Notes under the pieces: model-generated
The model's input: only the letters and a program-made list of their open reading frames with translations
Databases searched by the model: none
What the model was told of the DNA's origin: nothing
Program-made: the position numbers and the translations under genes
Assembly: GCA_905216155.1 (NCBI GenBank)
Contig: CAJMSU010000012.1
Span: forward strand, 1-45,638
Origin: an uncultured bacterium
GTDB lineage: Bacteria; Bacillota_I; Bacilli_A; RF39; UBA660
Direction: 5' to 3'
DNA length: 45,638 nt
In this document: positions 32,422 through 40,586 of the stretch, in pieces
How positions within the stretch are numbered: position 1 is the stretch's first letter
How the letters are laid out: every line of letters starts with the position of its first letter

Positions 32422-33885
32422 ATGAGGCAATATATTTTTTTGAAGATTGAAGAACAATTAAAAAAATATAATTTATGTGATTTCTTTAATGGTGATGGGG
32501 AGTTACGTGATGGTGTGTCTGATTTTTTCTTAGGTTTTAGTAATAAACAAATTAATAATTTTATAAATTTATCTGTAGATAGTGAGGAAATTAAGTTTCC
32601 TAGTAATTTATTATTAAATTTTGATCTACTTAATTGTGATGATTATAATGATAGAGTTTTTTCTATGTCTAAAATTAAAAATGGTGATGGATGCTGGCAT
32701 TTATTTAGTAATTTATGTTCAAAGGATTTTTTAAATAGTGATAATTATTATGAAGATATGAAATTTATTAGTAAAGCTTCTAATATTAGGTATTTATTGT
32801 GGATTGTTAATGATAAAAACTTTATTAATAGTAAATATCATAATGAGGATTTAAGCCTTATTACTTCTTTTAGTGATGATTGTTTAGTTTCTAGTTCTCT
32901 TGCTACTGTTGCAAACAATAAGCATTCTATTAATAGTTTTTATCATCAAGAAGACATGAAGTTAATTTCTACTGCAGATAGAAGTTCTTTACAATTTACT
33001 TGTTCTTATCCTTGTTATGGATTAAATAATTTGGCTATTAATAATGTTTCTTTAAATGATAAATATCATTCTGATAATATGAAAATACTTGCAAATAAAA
33101 CACATTCTAAAAGATATTTATATAATATAATGACTGATAAGAAAAAAATAACTGATGATAATTATAGAATGGAAGTTGATGTTTTAAGTAAGGCAAAAAG
33201 TGAAATTACTGCTAGGGCTCTTTATTATTATGTTGCAAATCCCGATAGGCAAGAAATGAATAGAAATTTTAATCATGAATTATATAGAGAATTAATGGAA
33301 TATTATGATAATAATTTATTTGATGTTGATAGGCTGTTAAGTTATGATTTAGGTGAACATGTTCCTGGGGCATACTGTAAAGACTATGATAAATATTTAA
33401 GGCTTCTTAGTAAGGTAGATGATAAATATGTTATGTTTTTTGAACTGGTTTTATCTAATAAAAAAGTTATTGATTCAGGATATTTAGATTATTGTTTAAA
33501 TTTACTTCTTAATGCAAGTGATGAATGCAAGTTTATTGATTTATATAAAGTTATTTCTTCTGATGTTTTATTATCTTCAGATTATTATATAAATGATATT
33601 AATATAATAAATTCAGTTGATGATGCTAAAAAAAGAGAATTATTGACTTTTGTGGCTACAAGAGATTCTTTTGTTAACAATAGTAATCATTTATTAGATA
33701 TGAAGTTTATTAGTGAAAATGATTTGGATTCTGGTTATATTTATTATTCTTTTTTAGAACAAGAGGAATTTGAAATGTTAAATGAAGAGAAGTCTTTAAA
33801 TAATGAAAGTATTGATTGTATTAATGAAGGTAGAAAAGTAAAGATTTTTAAAAGAATTAGAAATATTTTTAAGGTTAATAATTAG
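32422..33885 (+). CDS. Protein of about eight degenerate helical repeats, unknown
   Basis: A 487-residue soluble protein containing about eight units of roughly 35-40 residues. The pattern is S-x-x-Y-H-x-x-D-M/L-x-L/F-I-S, then a short helix, then V-A-x-N/D-K-x-x-I-N. Good examples are SKYHNEDLSLIT, SFYHQEDMKLIS, DKYHSDNMKILA, SDYYINDINIIN and SNHLLDMKFIS. The arrangement suggests an alpha-alpha solenoid for protein binding. A basic tail (GRKVKIFKRIRNIFKVNN) ends it. AGGAGG precedes the ATG. It lies between the base-modification homologue and two unrecognised genes. No known family is recognised. Confidence 0.75.
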   Translation: MRQYIFLKIEEQLKKYNLCDFFNGDGELRDGVSDFFLGFSNKQINNFINLSVDSEEIKFPSNLLLNFDLLNCDDYNDRVFSMSKIKNGDGCWHLFSNLCSKDFLNSDNYYEDMKFISKASNIRYLLWIVNDKNFINSKYHNEDLSLITSFSDDCLVSSSLATVANNKHSINSFYHQEDMKLISTADRSSLQFTCSYPCYGLNNLAINNVSLNDKYHSDNMKILANKTHSKRYLYNIMTDKKKITDDNYRMEVDVLSKAKSEITARALYYYVANPDRQEMNRNFNHELYRELMEYYDNNLFDVDRLLSYDLGEHVPGAYCKDYDKYLRLLSKVDDKYVMFFELVLSNKKVIDSGYLDYCLNLLLNASDECKFIDLYKVISSDVLLSSDYYINDINIINSVDDAKKRELLTFVATRDSFVNNSNHLLDMKFISENDLDSGYIYYSFLEQEEFEMLNEEKSLNNESIDCINEGRKVKIFKRIRNIFKVNN

Positions 33886-33952
33886 TTTTAAAAGATAGAT
33901 TTTTACATGTTGTTGTGTTAAAATACAGTTAAATGGAGGAGACGATATTGAT

Positions 33953-34378
33953 ATGAATGATATTAAGTTATATAAATTAGAAGATGAAGATTTATCTAGA
34001 CCTATTGATTTACTTATAGATATTAATGTAGATAAGGAAATGCAATTTCATAGATATTATCTTTTTAGCTGTATGCAGGAATTTAAGAGAGTAAAGTCCA
34101 TAAATATGTTGTTGGCATATTTAAATAGACGTAGTATGCATATAACTCTTATAAAAAATACTGATGAATTATTAGAAATTTATAATACTATTTTAAAAAG
34201 TGATGATATAATTAATTCTTCATTTAAAAATGAATTAGGTAATGATTATTTTAGAAAATATTATGGTGAGTATATATGCTCTAGTTTAGCTGATATTGTC
34301 TCTTTTGATAGAAATATTATATATAACTATGTTAGTAAGGAAATTGAATCAAATTATGGATATAAAAGGGAAAAATAA
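33953..34378 (+). CDS. Small protein, unknown
   Basis: A 141-residue, mainly helical protein without membrane segments. It contains MQFHRYYLFSCMQEFKRVKS and MLLAYLNRRSMHITLI, but no motif I can assign. GGAGGAG lies 11 bases before the ATG. Only one base separates its stop codon from the preferred start of the transglutaminase-like gene, so the two are very likely co-translated and may act together. Confidence 0.7.
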   Translation: MNDIKLYKLEDEDLSRPIDLLIDINVDKEMQFHRYYLFSCMQEFKRVKSINMLLAYLNRRSMHITLIKNTDELLEIYNTILKSDDIINSSFKNELGNDYFRKYYGEYICSSLADIVSFDRNIIYNYVSKEIESNYGYKREK

Positions 34379-34379
34379 G

Positions 34380-36152
34380 ATGGATGAAATTATTAATAAT
34401 GTTACTGATACAGTAATTAAAGGAGTAAATCCTAGTTGGAATAAGCTTCAAAAAATTAGATTCGTGTATTTGGAACTTGGCAAATATTTGGAGAAAAACA
34501 CTAGTTTTTTTCTTAATGAAAAATTAGATAATTTTTCATTATCTAAAGAAGAAATGAATGATATATATTTTAATGATAAATTAAATATTTCAGAAAGAGA
34601 ATATTCTATTAATCAATATCAGATAATTTGTAAATCTGCGGCTGCTTTTTTAAAGAATGCATATGACAAATTGGGAATTTATTCTGAATTTGTTCATACT
34701 ATTGGTGATACTAATAATATAAGACATTGGTTTATAGTAGCAGTAGATGATGATAATAATCAATATTTTTTAACATTGGCAGCTGATTTACCATATATAA
34801 AAAATAATTTACCAACTTGTCATTTTGCTAGTAATATAAGTTTTTTTGGTAGAGATGATAATCCTAATTATGAATTAGATGATGAATCTAAGTTAGAGAC
34901 AGTAAGAGTTGCTCATAGAGATAATAAAGGTAATTTTTTACTTGGACATGAAATTAAACATACTGTATTAGTTAATGATGATAGATTAAAAGATATTGAT
35001 TATAGTATTGGGTATAGTAGACTTTATGAAGCGATAGAGACAATAAGTGATAAAAACTTTTTTGAGTTATTTTGGGTTTTAGCAGAAGAGAATTCAGAGG
35101 TATTTAAAATATATAGAAGATGTTTTAATATAGATGAGGAATCTTCTAATAAAATAGATGAAATAAAAGATGAACAAGTTTTAAAATTTAAGGAAGAATT
35201 AAATGCTTTTGTTTTGAGATATTTAGTTAAAAATACTGATATAGACTTTAATTTTGTTGATGGAGTGGAAGAGTCTATAAAAAGTTTTATAATAGAAGTT
35301 TTAAATAAAATTAAGGTAGAAGATATAGATTATAATTTATCTGTTATGGATTTAGTTAGAAAATATAAAAAGGATATAAAAAATACTAAGTATGATGATG
35401 TTATTGGTATGATAAAGTCTGTTATTACTATAGAAAATAGATTTGATAAATATATTAGTTTAAAGAATGAGTATAAAGTACTTGAAAGTGAATTTGATAC
35501 TAGAGAATTTAAGGATAAAGATGAAATATATGAATTACAAAGGGATTTATTTAATATAGATAGTGAATTAGACAAGGTAAAAAAGAGTCTTAGTATCCAA
35601 AAATTAAATTTAATGTTAGATAAATTAGCTTATTTCTTTTTGAAGGATAAATTAACTATTAAAAATGATAAATATGTACCAGTTGAATATATAGTTAATA
35701 AATTTGAACTTATGCTTCCTGTTGTATTTGATTTTAATTATAATGGTAATAATAAAGCTCGTTGGACTAGTTTTAGTATACAGGGATATAGTGAACAAAT
35801 TGTTATTATTAAACAGATGCTAGGAAAGATATTTTCTGAATTGTCAGAGGATAATTGTAAAGATATAGAGGATTATTCATTTAGATATACACCTGTTGAA
35901 AATAGAATTAAAACATATCCTTTAAGAGATAAAGATACTTTTGAGTATTGTATTGGATTTCAATTTGGATGTAAACCTTTTGAGAATACTAATCAATATA
36001 TTTATATTCCTTCTAGTAATTTACTTAGAAAAAGTGATCCAATAAAGGATAATTCAAAATATTTTGTTGTTAGTGAAAGATTTAATGATGAACTTAATAA
36101 AATAGAAGATATAGAAAATTATGATGAGGATACTAATTATTTTAGAAAGTAA
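34380..36152 (+). CDS. Transglutaminase-like cysteine-hydrolase-fold protein, unknown target
   Basis: A 590-residue protein. ATG 34380, two bases after the preceding stop codon, is preferred over in-frame upstream starts (34296, 34356) that overlap that gene. The N-terminal ~140 residues match a transglutaminase-like layout: a helix with RFVYLELGKYLEKN, Cys84 starting a helix (QIICKSAAAFLKNAYDKLGI), then His116 (NIRHWFIVAV) and Asp136 (LTLAADL) in following strands, a plausible Cys-His-Asp triad. The rest has a charged helical region (about 270-420) and a C-terminal domain with no match I know. Possible roles are a protease, deamidase or crosslinking enzyme. No signal peptide is seen, so it probably acts inside the cell. 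Confidence 0.7.
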   Translation: MDEIINNVTDTVIKGVNPSWNKLQKIRFVYLELGKYLEKNTSFFLNEKLDNFSLSKEEMNDIYFNDKLNISEREYSINQYQIICKSAAAFLKNAYDKLGIYSEFVHTIGDTNNIRHWFIVAVDDDNNQYFLTLAADLPYIKNNLPTCHFASNISFFGRDDNPNYELDDESKLETVRVAHRDNKGNFLLGHEIKHTVLVNDDRLKDIDYSIGYSRLYEAIETISDKNFFELFWVLAEENSEVFKIYRRCFNIDEESSNKIDEIKDEQVLKFKEELNAFVLRYLVKNTDIDFNFVDGVEESIKSFIIEVLNKIKVEDIDYNLSVMDLVRKYKKDIKNTKYDDVIGMIKSVITIENRFDKYISLKNEYKVLESEFDTREFKDKDEIYELQRDLFNIDSELDKVKKSLSIQKLNLMLDKLAYFFLKDKLTIKNDKYVPVEYIVNKFELMLPVVFDFNYNGNNKARWTSFSIQGYSEQIVIIKQMLGKIFSELSEDNCKDIEDYSFRYTPVENRIKTYPLRDKDTFEYCIGFQFGCKPFENTNQYIYIPSSNLLRKSDPIKDNSKYFVVSERFNDELNKIEDIENYDEDTNYFRK

Positions 36153-36159
36153 GAGAGTT

Positions 36160-36186
36160 TATTACTATAGTAATATTCTTTTTTTT
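36160..36186 (+). terminator. Terminator of the 33953-36152 gene pair
   Basis: The palindrome TATTACTATAGTAATA (36160-36175) is followed by TTCTTTTTTTT. The stem is six bases with a four-base loop and the tract is long, so termination is likely. Confidence 0.65.
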
Positions 36187-36227
36187 AGGCTTAAAATATT
36201 TTGTTATATAAGAGTTGATTTTAGTTT

Positions 36228-36255
36228 TTGAAAAATTATTATTAAGTGATATAAT
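36228..36255 (+). promoter_or_regulatory. Promoter of the fic-family gene
   Basis: TTGAAA (36228-36233) and TATAAT (36250-36255) are 16 bases apart, 25 bases before the ATG at 36281, with GAGGTG at about 36269. Confidence 0.65.
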
Positions 36256-36280
36256 AGATGACTAAATGAGGTGATTTTAT

Positions 36281-37405
36281 ATGGCAATGGAGAAGCTACC
36301 TTTAAAGACATTATCTTTACCATTTGTAATAGATAGGGATATACTTAAAAGTTTGGAAGAAGAACTAGAATTATTTTTAGTTGAAGAAGATTTTATGAAT
36401 ACAAAAGAGTTTTCAAAGAAGGTTATGTTTACTCAAGAAATAAAGGCAAATAATACAGTAGAGGGATATAATGATTCAGTGTATTTAATAAAAAAGGTAA
36501 TTGAAAATGCACAAACTGAGGTTAATTTAGAAAAGAGAAATAGAATAATTAATCTTTATCATGGATATCAATATATAATGAAAAATAAGGAAATAATAGA
36601 GGATAATGTATTAAAACTTTATGATATTTTAAGTAAAAATTTATTGGAGGCGTACGATATAAATCATATGGGAGATAAATATAGAGAGGCTCCAGTTTAT
36701 ATACTTAAGGGTGGAAGATTGGATGACTCTATGGATCAGGGGATTCCATATAATAAAATTCAGGAATTTATGGACTCATATTATAATTTTATTGATAATT
36801 TTGAGGTTGATGATTGTCAAACTGATTATTTTATAAAATCACAAATAATGCATTTTTATTTTGTTTATGTTCATCCTTTTTTTGATATAAATGGAAGAAG
36901 TAGCAGAACAATTGCAATGTGGTATTTACTAAATAATGAAGTATATCCATATATTATTTTTAATAGGGGAATAAATTTTGATTCTGATTATGATAGAATT
37001 ATTGGTGAGTGCAAAAAGAAATATAATGTAACAAAGTTTTTGAAATATATGCTTATAAGTGTAAAAAAGGAATTAGAAAAAGAATATATAATTCATAATA
37101 TGGATAATCAATCTAGTAGAGTGTGGCGTGATGTTGATTATCAAACACTTAATTATTTTTTAGCTATGAATGGTGAAAAGACTGTTCTTGATTATGCTAC
37201 TATGTATAATAGACTTAATACAAAAAAGCCAACAAAAATAATTTTTGAAGATATGATATTGCCAATGATAAATGATGAAACATTAAAAGTGAAACGAGAA
37301 ACTAAAAAAAATATGTATGATAATAATTTAAATTTAGTACTTGAATTTAACAATCAGAGACTAGATGAAGTTAACTTAGAGAAAATTAAAAGATTAAAAT
37401 TGTAA
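36281..37405 (+). CDS. Fic-domain protein (AMPylator family)
   Basis: Fic proteins transfer AMP or other nucleotide parts onto Tyr, Ser or Thr of target proteins. The 374-residue protein has the active-site motif HPFFDINGRSSR (198-209; family HxFx(D/E)xNxR) and the upstream GDKYREAPVYILKGG flap. EIKANNTVEGYN near 53-64 sits where class II Fic proteins carry the inhibitory S/T-x-x-x-E-G/N helix; Glu61 is present but the Ser/Thr position is Asn. A C-terminal region (about 285-370) may be a winged helix. No antitoxin-like small gene is adjacent. It follows the unknown cluster but has its own promoter. Confidence 0.88.
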   Translation: MAMEKLPLKTLSLPFVIDRDILKSLEEELELFLVEEDFMNTKEFSKKVMFTQEIKANNTVEGYNDSVYLIKKVIENAQTEVNLEKRNRIINLYHGYQYIMKNKEIIEDNVLKLYDILSKNLLEAYDINHMGDKYREAPVYILKGGRLDDSMDQGIPYNKIQEFMDSYYNFIDNFEVDDCQTDYFIKSQIMHFYFVYVHPFFDINGRSSRTIAMWYLLNNEVYPYIIFNRGINFDSDYDRIIGECKKKYNVTKFLKYMLISVKKELEKEYIIHNMDNQSSRVWRDVDYQTLNYFLAMNGEKTVLDYATMYNRLNTKKPTKIIFEDMILPMINDETLKVKRETKKNMYDNNLNLVLEFNNQRLDEVNLEKIKRLKL

Positions 37406-37483
37406 AAAGGGATTAAATTTCTTTTCAAATAGTGATAAACTATATCTAAGAATATAGTTATTCTTATATGAAAGGAAATGGTG

Positions 37484-38221
37484 ATGAAAATGTTTAATGA
37501 AAAGGTTGCAATTGTTACTGGTGGGGCTAGTGGTATTGGACTTGCGACAGTAAAAAATTTATTAGGGGAAAATGCCTTTGTTGCTATGGTTGATTTAAGT
37601 GATAATGTTTTTTCTTTAGCTAATAGTTTAGGTGATAAGTGTATAGGCATTAAATGTGATGTTTCAAAAGAAGATGATGTAAAAAAATGTGTAGAAAAAG
37701 TAGTAGAGAAATTTGGACACATTGATTACCTTGTTGCTAATGCTGGAATTGGTGGTGGCGCTAATAAGCCTCATGAGGTTGATGTTGATGAATGGAACAA
37801 GGTTGTTGCTGTTAATCAGACGGGAATTTTTTTGATGAATAAGTATGTAATTCCAGAGATGTTAAAAATTGGTGGAGGTGCTATTGTAAATACATCATCA
37901 ATGTATGGGTTAGTAGGATCTACTACAAGTTTTGCATATTCAGCAACAAAGGGTGCTATTATTCAAATGACTAGATCAATTGCTTTGACTTATGCACGTG
38001 ATAATATTAGAGTTAATGCTATTGCTCCTGGTTATGTTGATACTCCTATACTTGCTATGGTAAGCGATGATGTTAAACAAATTATGGCTAATCAATTACC
38101 TATAGGAAGACTTGGTAAGGATGTAGAAATAGCTAACTTAATTAGTTATTTGTTAAGTGATAAGGCATCATTTATAACTGGTGCAGTTGTTCCAATAGAT
38201 GGTGGATATACTGCTCAATAA
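37484..38221 (+). CDS. Short-chain dehydrogenase/reductase
   Basis: NAD(P)-dependent oxidoreductase of the classical SDR type, 245 residues. Motifs are TGGASGIG (cofactor loop), Asp in MVDLS (acidic residue after strand 2, favouring NAD), ANAGIGGG, Ser in NTSSMYG, YSATKGA (YxxxK) and APGYVDTPI. The substrate cannot be inferred. AAAGGA lies 7 bases before ATG 37484; in-frame ATG 37478 and 37490 are alternatives. It has a hairpin terminator downstream and lies at the edge of the decayed stretch. Confidence 0.93.
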   Translation: MKMFNEKVAIVTGGASGIGLATVKNLLGENAFVAMVDLSDNVFSLANSLGDKCIGIKCDVSKEDDVKKCVEKVVEKFGHIDYLVANAGIGGGANKPHEVDVDEWNKVVAVNQTGIFLMNKYVIPEMLKIGGGAIVNTSSMYGLVGSTTSFAYSATKGAIIQMTRSIALTYARDNIRVNAIAPGYVDTPILAMVSDDVKQIMANQLPIGRLGKDVEIANLISYLLSDKASFITGAVVPIDGGYTAQ

Positions 38222-38241
38222 TAAATAAAATTAATATAATT

Positions 38242-38272
38242 AAAAGGTGGAATTTTTGTTTTTCATCTTTTT
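38242..38272 (+). terminator. Terminator of the SDR gene
   Basis: AAAAGGTGGAA (38242-38252) pairs with TTTCATCTTTT (38261-38271), including two G-T pairs, followed by more T bases. Confidence 0.55.
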
Positions 38273-38284
38273 ATATGGTAATAA

Positions 38285-38464
38285 AATGGTATTAGAATAT
38301 CTAGTACAAAAGCAAATGTTACTATAGATGGTACTTATAATGGTGTTATTTATCAGTATGAGGATAAGAAAACTCTTAGTAGTGGTGATACTATTACGGC
38401 AAGTTTTCCATCTATTTTAGAAGTTACTGTTTGTAATATGAAAATAGTATTGTTTGGACTATAG
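38285..38464 (+). pseudogene. Fragment of an exported/surface protein gene
   Basis: A 59-codon open stretch with no start codon reads ISSTKANVTIDGTYNG and later TLSSGDTITASFPSILEVTV. This Thr/Ser-rich beta-strand style resembles the outer domains of surface proteins such as the one encoded at 16078. There is no ribosome binding site and stop codons lie immediately upstream. I take it as the leftover 3' part of a deleted gene. Confidence 0.5.
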
Positions 38465-38472
38465 AGGAATAA

Positions 38473-38507
38473 AAGCTACCTAACTTGGTAGCTTAAATTA
38501 TTTTTTT
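38473..38507. terminator. Bidirectional terminator
   Basis: AAGCTACC (38473-38480) and GGTAGCTT (38487-38494) form an 8-bp stem with loop TAACTT. T-runs lie at 38501-38507 on the plus strand and directly after the stem on the minus strand, where it would end the DUF11-like gene. Confidence 0.65.
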
Positions 38508-38887
38508 GCAACTTGGAATGTAACTGTTTTTTTAGTATTTGTTTCAACATCTGGTAGATTAATTGTTAATTTGCCAGTTGTCTCATCCTATGTATATTTT
38601 GTAGTATCTAGTTTTTCACCATCTACAGTTACACTATCAGCAACAAATGTTATTAAATTGGTATCTAGAATATCAGTTATAACTGGAGATGTGTAGTTTT
38701 CTCTTATTTCATTATTAATTACAATAGTATAAGTTAAATTACCATCACTCTAAACCATTTTATCTGCAGTTTTAGAAACTGTTAATCCTATAATCGTGGT
38801 TATTACTAAGGTTTGTGTAGAAATTTCGGTTGAAATGTCATTATAATTTCCTAAAGCAGTTGTAGTATTACTTAATTTATTTTCCAT
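38498..38887 (-). pseudogene. DUF11-like surface domain protein gene with two in-frame TAG codons
   Basis: On the minus strand, GGGAGGT stands five bases before ATG 38887 and the frame continues for 130 codons to TAA at 38498. TAG interrupts it at codons 46 (38750-38752) and 100 (38588-38590), with no frameshift. The protein reads MENKLSNTTTALGNYNDI, GLTVSKTADKMV, then SDGNLTYTIVINN, VITDILDTNLITFVADSV, and KLTINLPDVET with VTFQVAKK. This fits a DUF11-type beta-sandwich (KTADK...LTYTIxxxN). Codon 46 sits where aromatic/Trp is common and codon 100 where Tyr/Trp fits. TAG ends several intact genes here, so recoding is unlikely and early pseudogenisation is preferred. Confidence 0.7.
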
Positions 38888-39161
38888 AAAAACCTCCCAA
38901 TTAATTTATGTAAATAAGATTAAAAAATGTTATTATGTAGACAAAATGATTACTTAAACTAATAAATATGTAGAAAAAAGTTGTTTAATATAGTATGATT
39001 ATTATGGATAATTTATTGTTAATGATGTAGAAAAAATACAATAATAGAAATGTTCTTTTAGTGATTCGTGGTCAATTTAGTATTATTTTTCTTCAATTTT
39101 TTTTGCTGAAATGATACTAAATACTTGAAGTAAAAAATTGTGAAGTTAAGGAGTCTGATTT
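38888..39161. other. Gene-free stretch with an imperfect hairpin
   Basis: AT-rich DNA between the divergent DUF11-like pseudogene and the first HD-domain gene. TTTAGTATTATTT (39076-39088) and AAATGATACTAAA (39109-39121) form a 13-bp stem with one mismatch and a 20-base loop, about 40 bases before the HD gene. ATGTAGAAAAAA also occurs twice further upstream. No promoter was confidently identified. Confidence 0.4.
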
Positions 39162-39770
39162 ATGAAATTAACAAAAGAAGAAGCAAAGAAAATATTAGAG
39201 GTTGAAAGAAAAAGGGCAAAGGATACTAGATGGATAACTCATTGTTTATGTGTTGGTGATTGTGCTGGTGTAATTGCAAAGGCATTAAAAGAGAATGGCA
39301 TTAATGTAGATGTCGAGAAAGCTATTACATTAGGTTATATACATGATATTGGTAAATATAATGGTGAGTCAAAGGGACATGTTATGAGAGGATATGAATA
39401 TTTAAAAAAGATGGGATATGATGATGAATATGCTAATATATGTTTAACTCATTCATATTTAAATAATGATATAGTATGTACTGCTGGAGCATTACCTGAT
39501 CCTAGTAAAAATCCTTTTTTGACAGATTTTATAAAAAATCATAAATATACAATGGAAGAAAAATTAATAAATTTATGTGATTTAATGTGTCCTCAGAAAG
39601 ATAGAATATTTACAATTGATAAACGATTAATTGATATAATGATTAGATGTGGCATATATTCTAACACACAATATCATATTAAACAGATGTATAAATTAAA
39701 GGATTATTTTGATGGTTTATTAGGATATAATGTTTATGATTTATTTCCAGAGATAAAAGAAAATTTATAA
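39162..39770 (+). CDS. HD-domain phosphohydrolase, first of a tandem pair
   Basis: A 202-residue protein of the HD metal-dependent phosphohydrolase superfamily. Candidate metal ligands are His27, His61-Asp62 (YIHDIGKY), His73, His97 (LTHSYLNND) and Asp140 (NLCDLMC). Related small HD proteins hydrolyse nucleotides or phosphoesters; the substrate here is unknown. AAGGAG precedes the ATG. The downstream paralogue shares the whole layout, and the last 45 coding bases before the end are identical between the two. Confidence 0.88.
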   Translation: MKLTKEEAKKILEVERKRAKDTRWITHCLCVGDCAGVIAKALKENGINVDVEKAITLGYIHDIGKYNGESKGHVMRGYEYLKKMGYDDEYANICLTHSYLNNDIVCTAGALPDPSKNPFLTDFIKNHKYTMEEKLINLCDLMCPQKDRIFTIDKRLIDIMIRCGIYSNTQYHIKQMYKLKDYFDGLLGYNVYDLFPEIKENL

Positions 39771-39833
39771 TTATCATATTTTGATACGAGTTTATATTTA
39801 TTTTTTATTATTAAAATTTTTAGGAGTAAAATT

Positions 39834-40445
39834 ATGAAATTAAGTTATGAAGAAGCATTAAATTTGTTAAAATCTAGTGAAGGTATGGCTAGTGATGATG
39901 GCTGGATTATGCATTCAATTTGTGTTGGTAATACGGCTTGTAAAATTGCAAAAGCATTAAGTTTAGATGAAGATTATGCAGCAACTCTTGGATATATTCA
40001 TGATATTGGTAAAAGATTTGGTTGGCATGATCATGAAGGTGTTATACTACATGCGATTAATGGATATAATTACTTAAAATCATTAGGGTATACTGATGAA
40101 TATTCGGGAGTATGTATTAAACATTCTTTTTTAAATAATGATATAAATTGTTTGGCTAATGATAGAGATTATACTGATTCAACTAATAAAAATTATAATT
40201 TTATAAAAGAATATATTTCAAGTGAATATAGTATTTATGAGAAAATTATTAATTTATGTGATTTAATGTGTACTACTAAATTACAATCATTAGAAAAAAG
40301 GATGATAGATTTATTATTAAGGCATGGTGTTTATACAAATACACATTATCATATTAAAGAGGCCATAAAATTAAAAGAATATTTTGATAGTTTATTAGGA
40401 TATAATGTTTATGATTTATTTCCAGAGATAAAAGAGAATTTGTAG
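39834..40445 (+). CDS. HD-domain phosphohydrolase, second of the tandem pair
   Basis: A 203-residue paralogue of the preceding protein, keeping the His of WIMHSICVG, the HD of YIHDIGKR, the His of IKHSFLNND, and the Asp of NLCDLMCTT. The N-terminal three quarters have diverged, whereas the C-terminus (GYNVYDLFPEIKENL) is the same. TAGGAG precedes the ATG. It follows the first copy after 63 bases and may share its transcript. Confidence 0.88.
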   Translation: MKLSYEEALNLLKSSEGMASDDGWIMHSICVGNTACKIAKALSLDEDYAATLGYIHDIGKRFGWHDHEGVILHAINGYNYLKSLGYTDEYSGVCIKHSFLNNDINCLANDRDYTDSTNKNYNFIKEYISSEYSIYEKIINLCDLMCTTKLQSLEKRMIDLLLRHGVYTNTHYHIKEAIKLKEYFDSLLGYNVYDLFPEIKENL

Positions 40446-40586
40446 ATAAAAGAATAAAAAAATATGAATGGTAATTGGAATTTAGATATGAGTTTTTGTT
40501 AAATTTTAATAGAATAATTAAAATTGATAATATGGTATAATCTAATAAATATTTATCATGTGAAATTAATTTATAGGAGAATTTTG

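Noticed and set aside
38498..38887. Genome-wide TAG recoding as the explanation of the two amber codons
   Set aside because: Intact genes here (rsgA, nrdG, pncC, the second HD gene) end in TAG at the expected length, so TAG is a normal stop.
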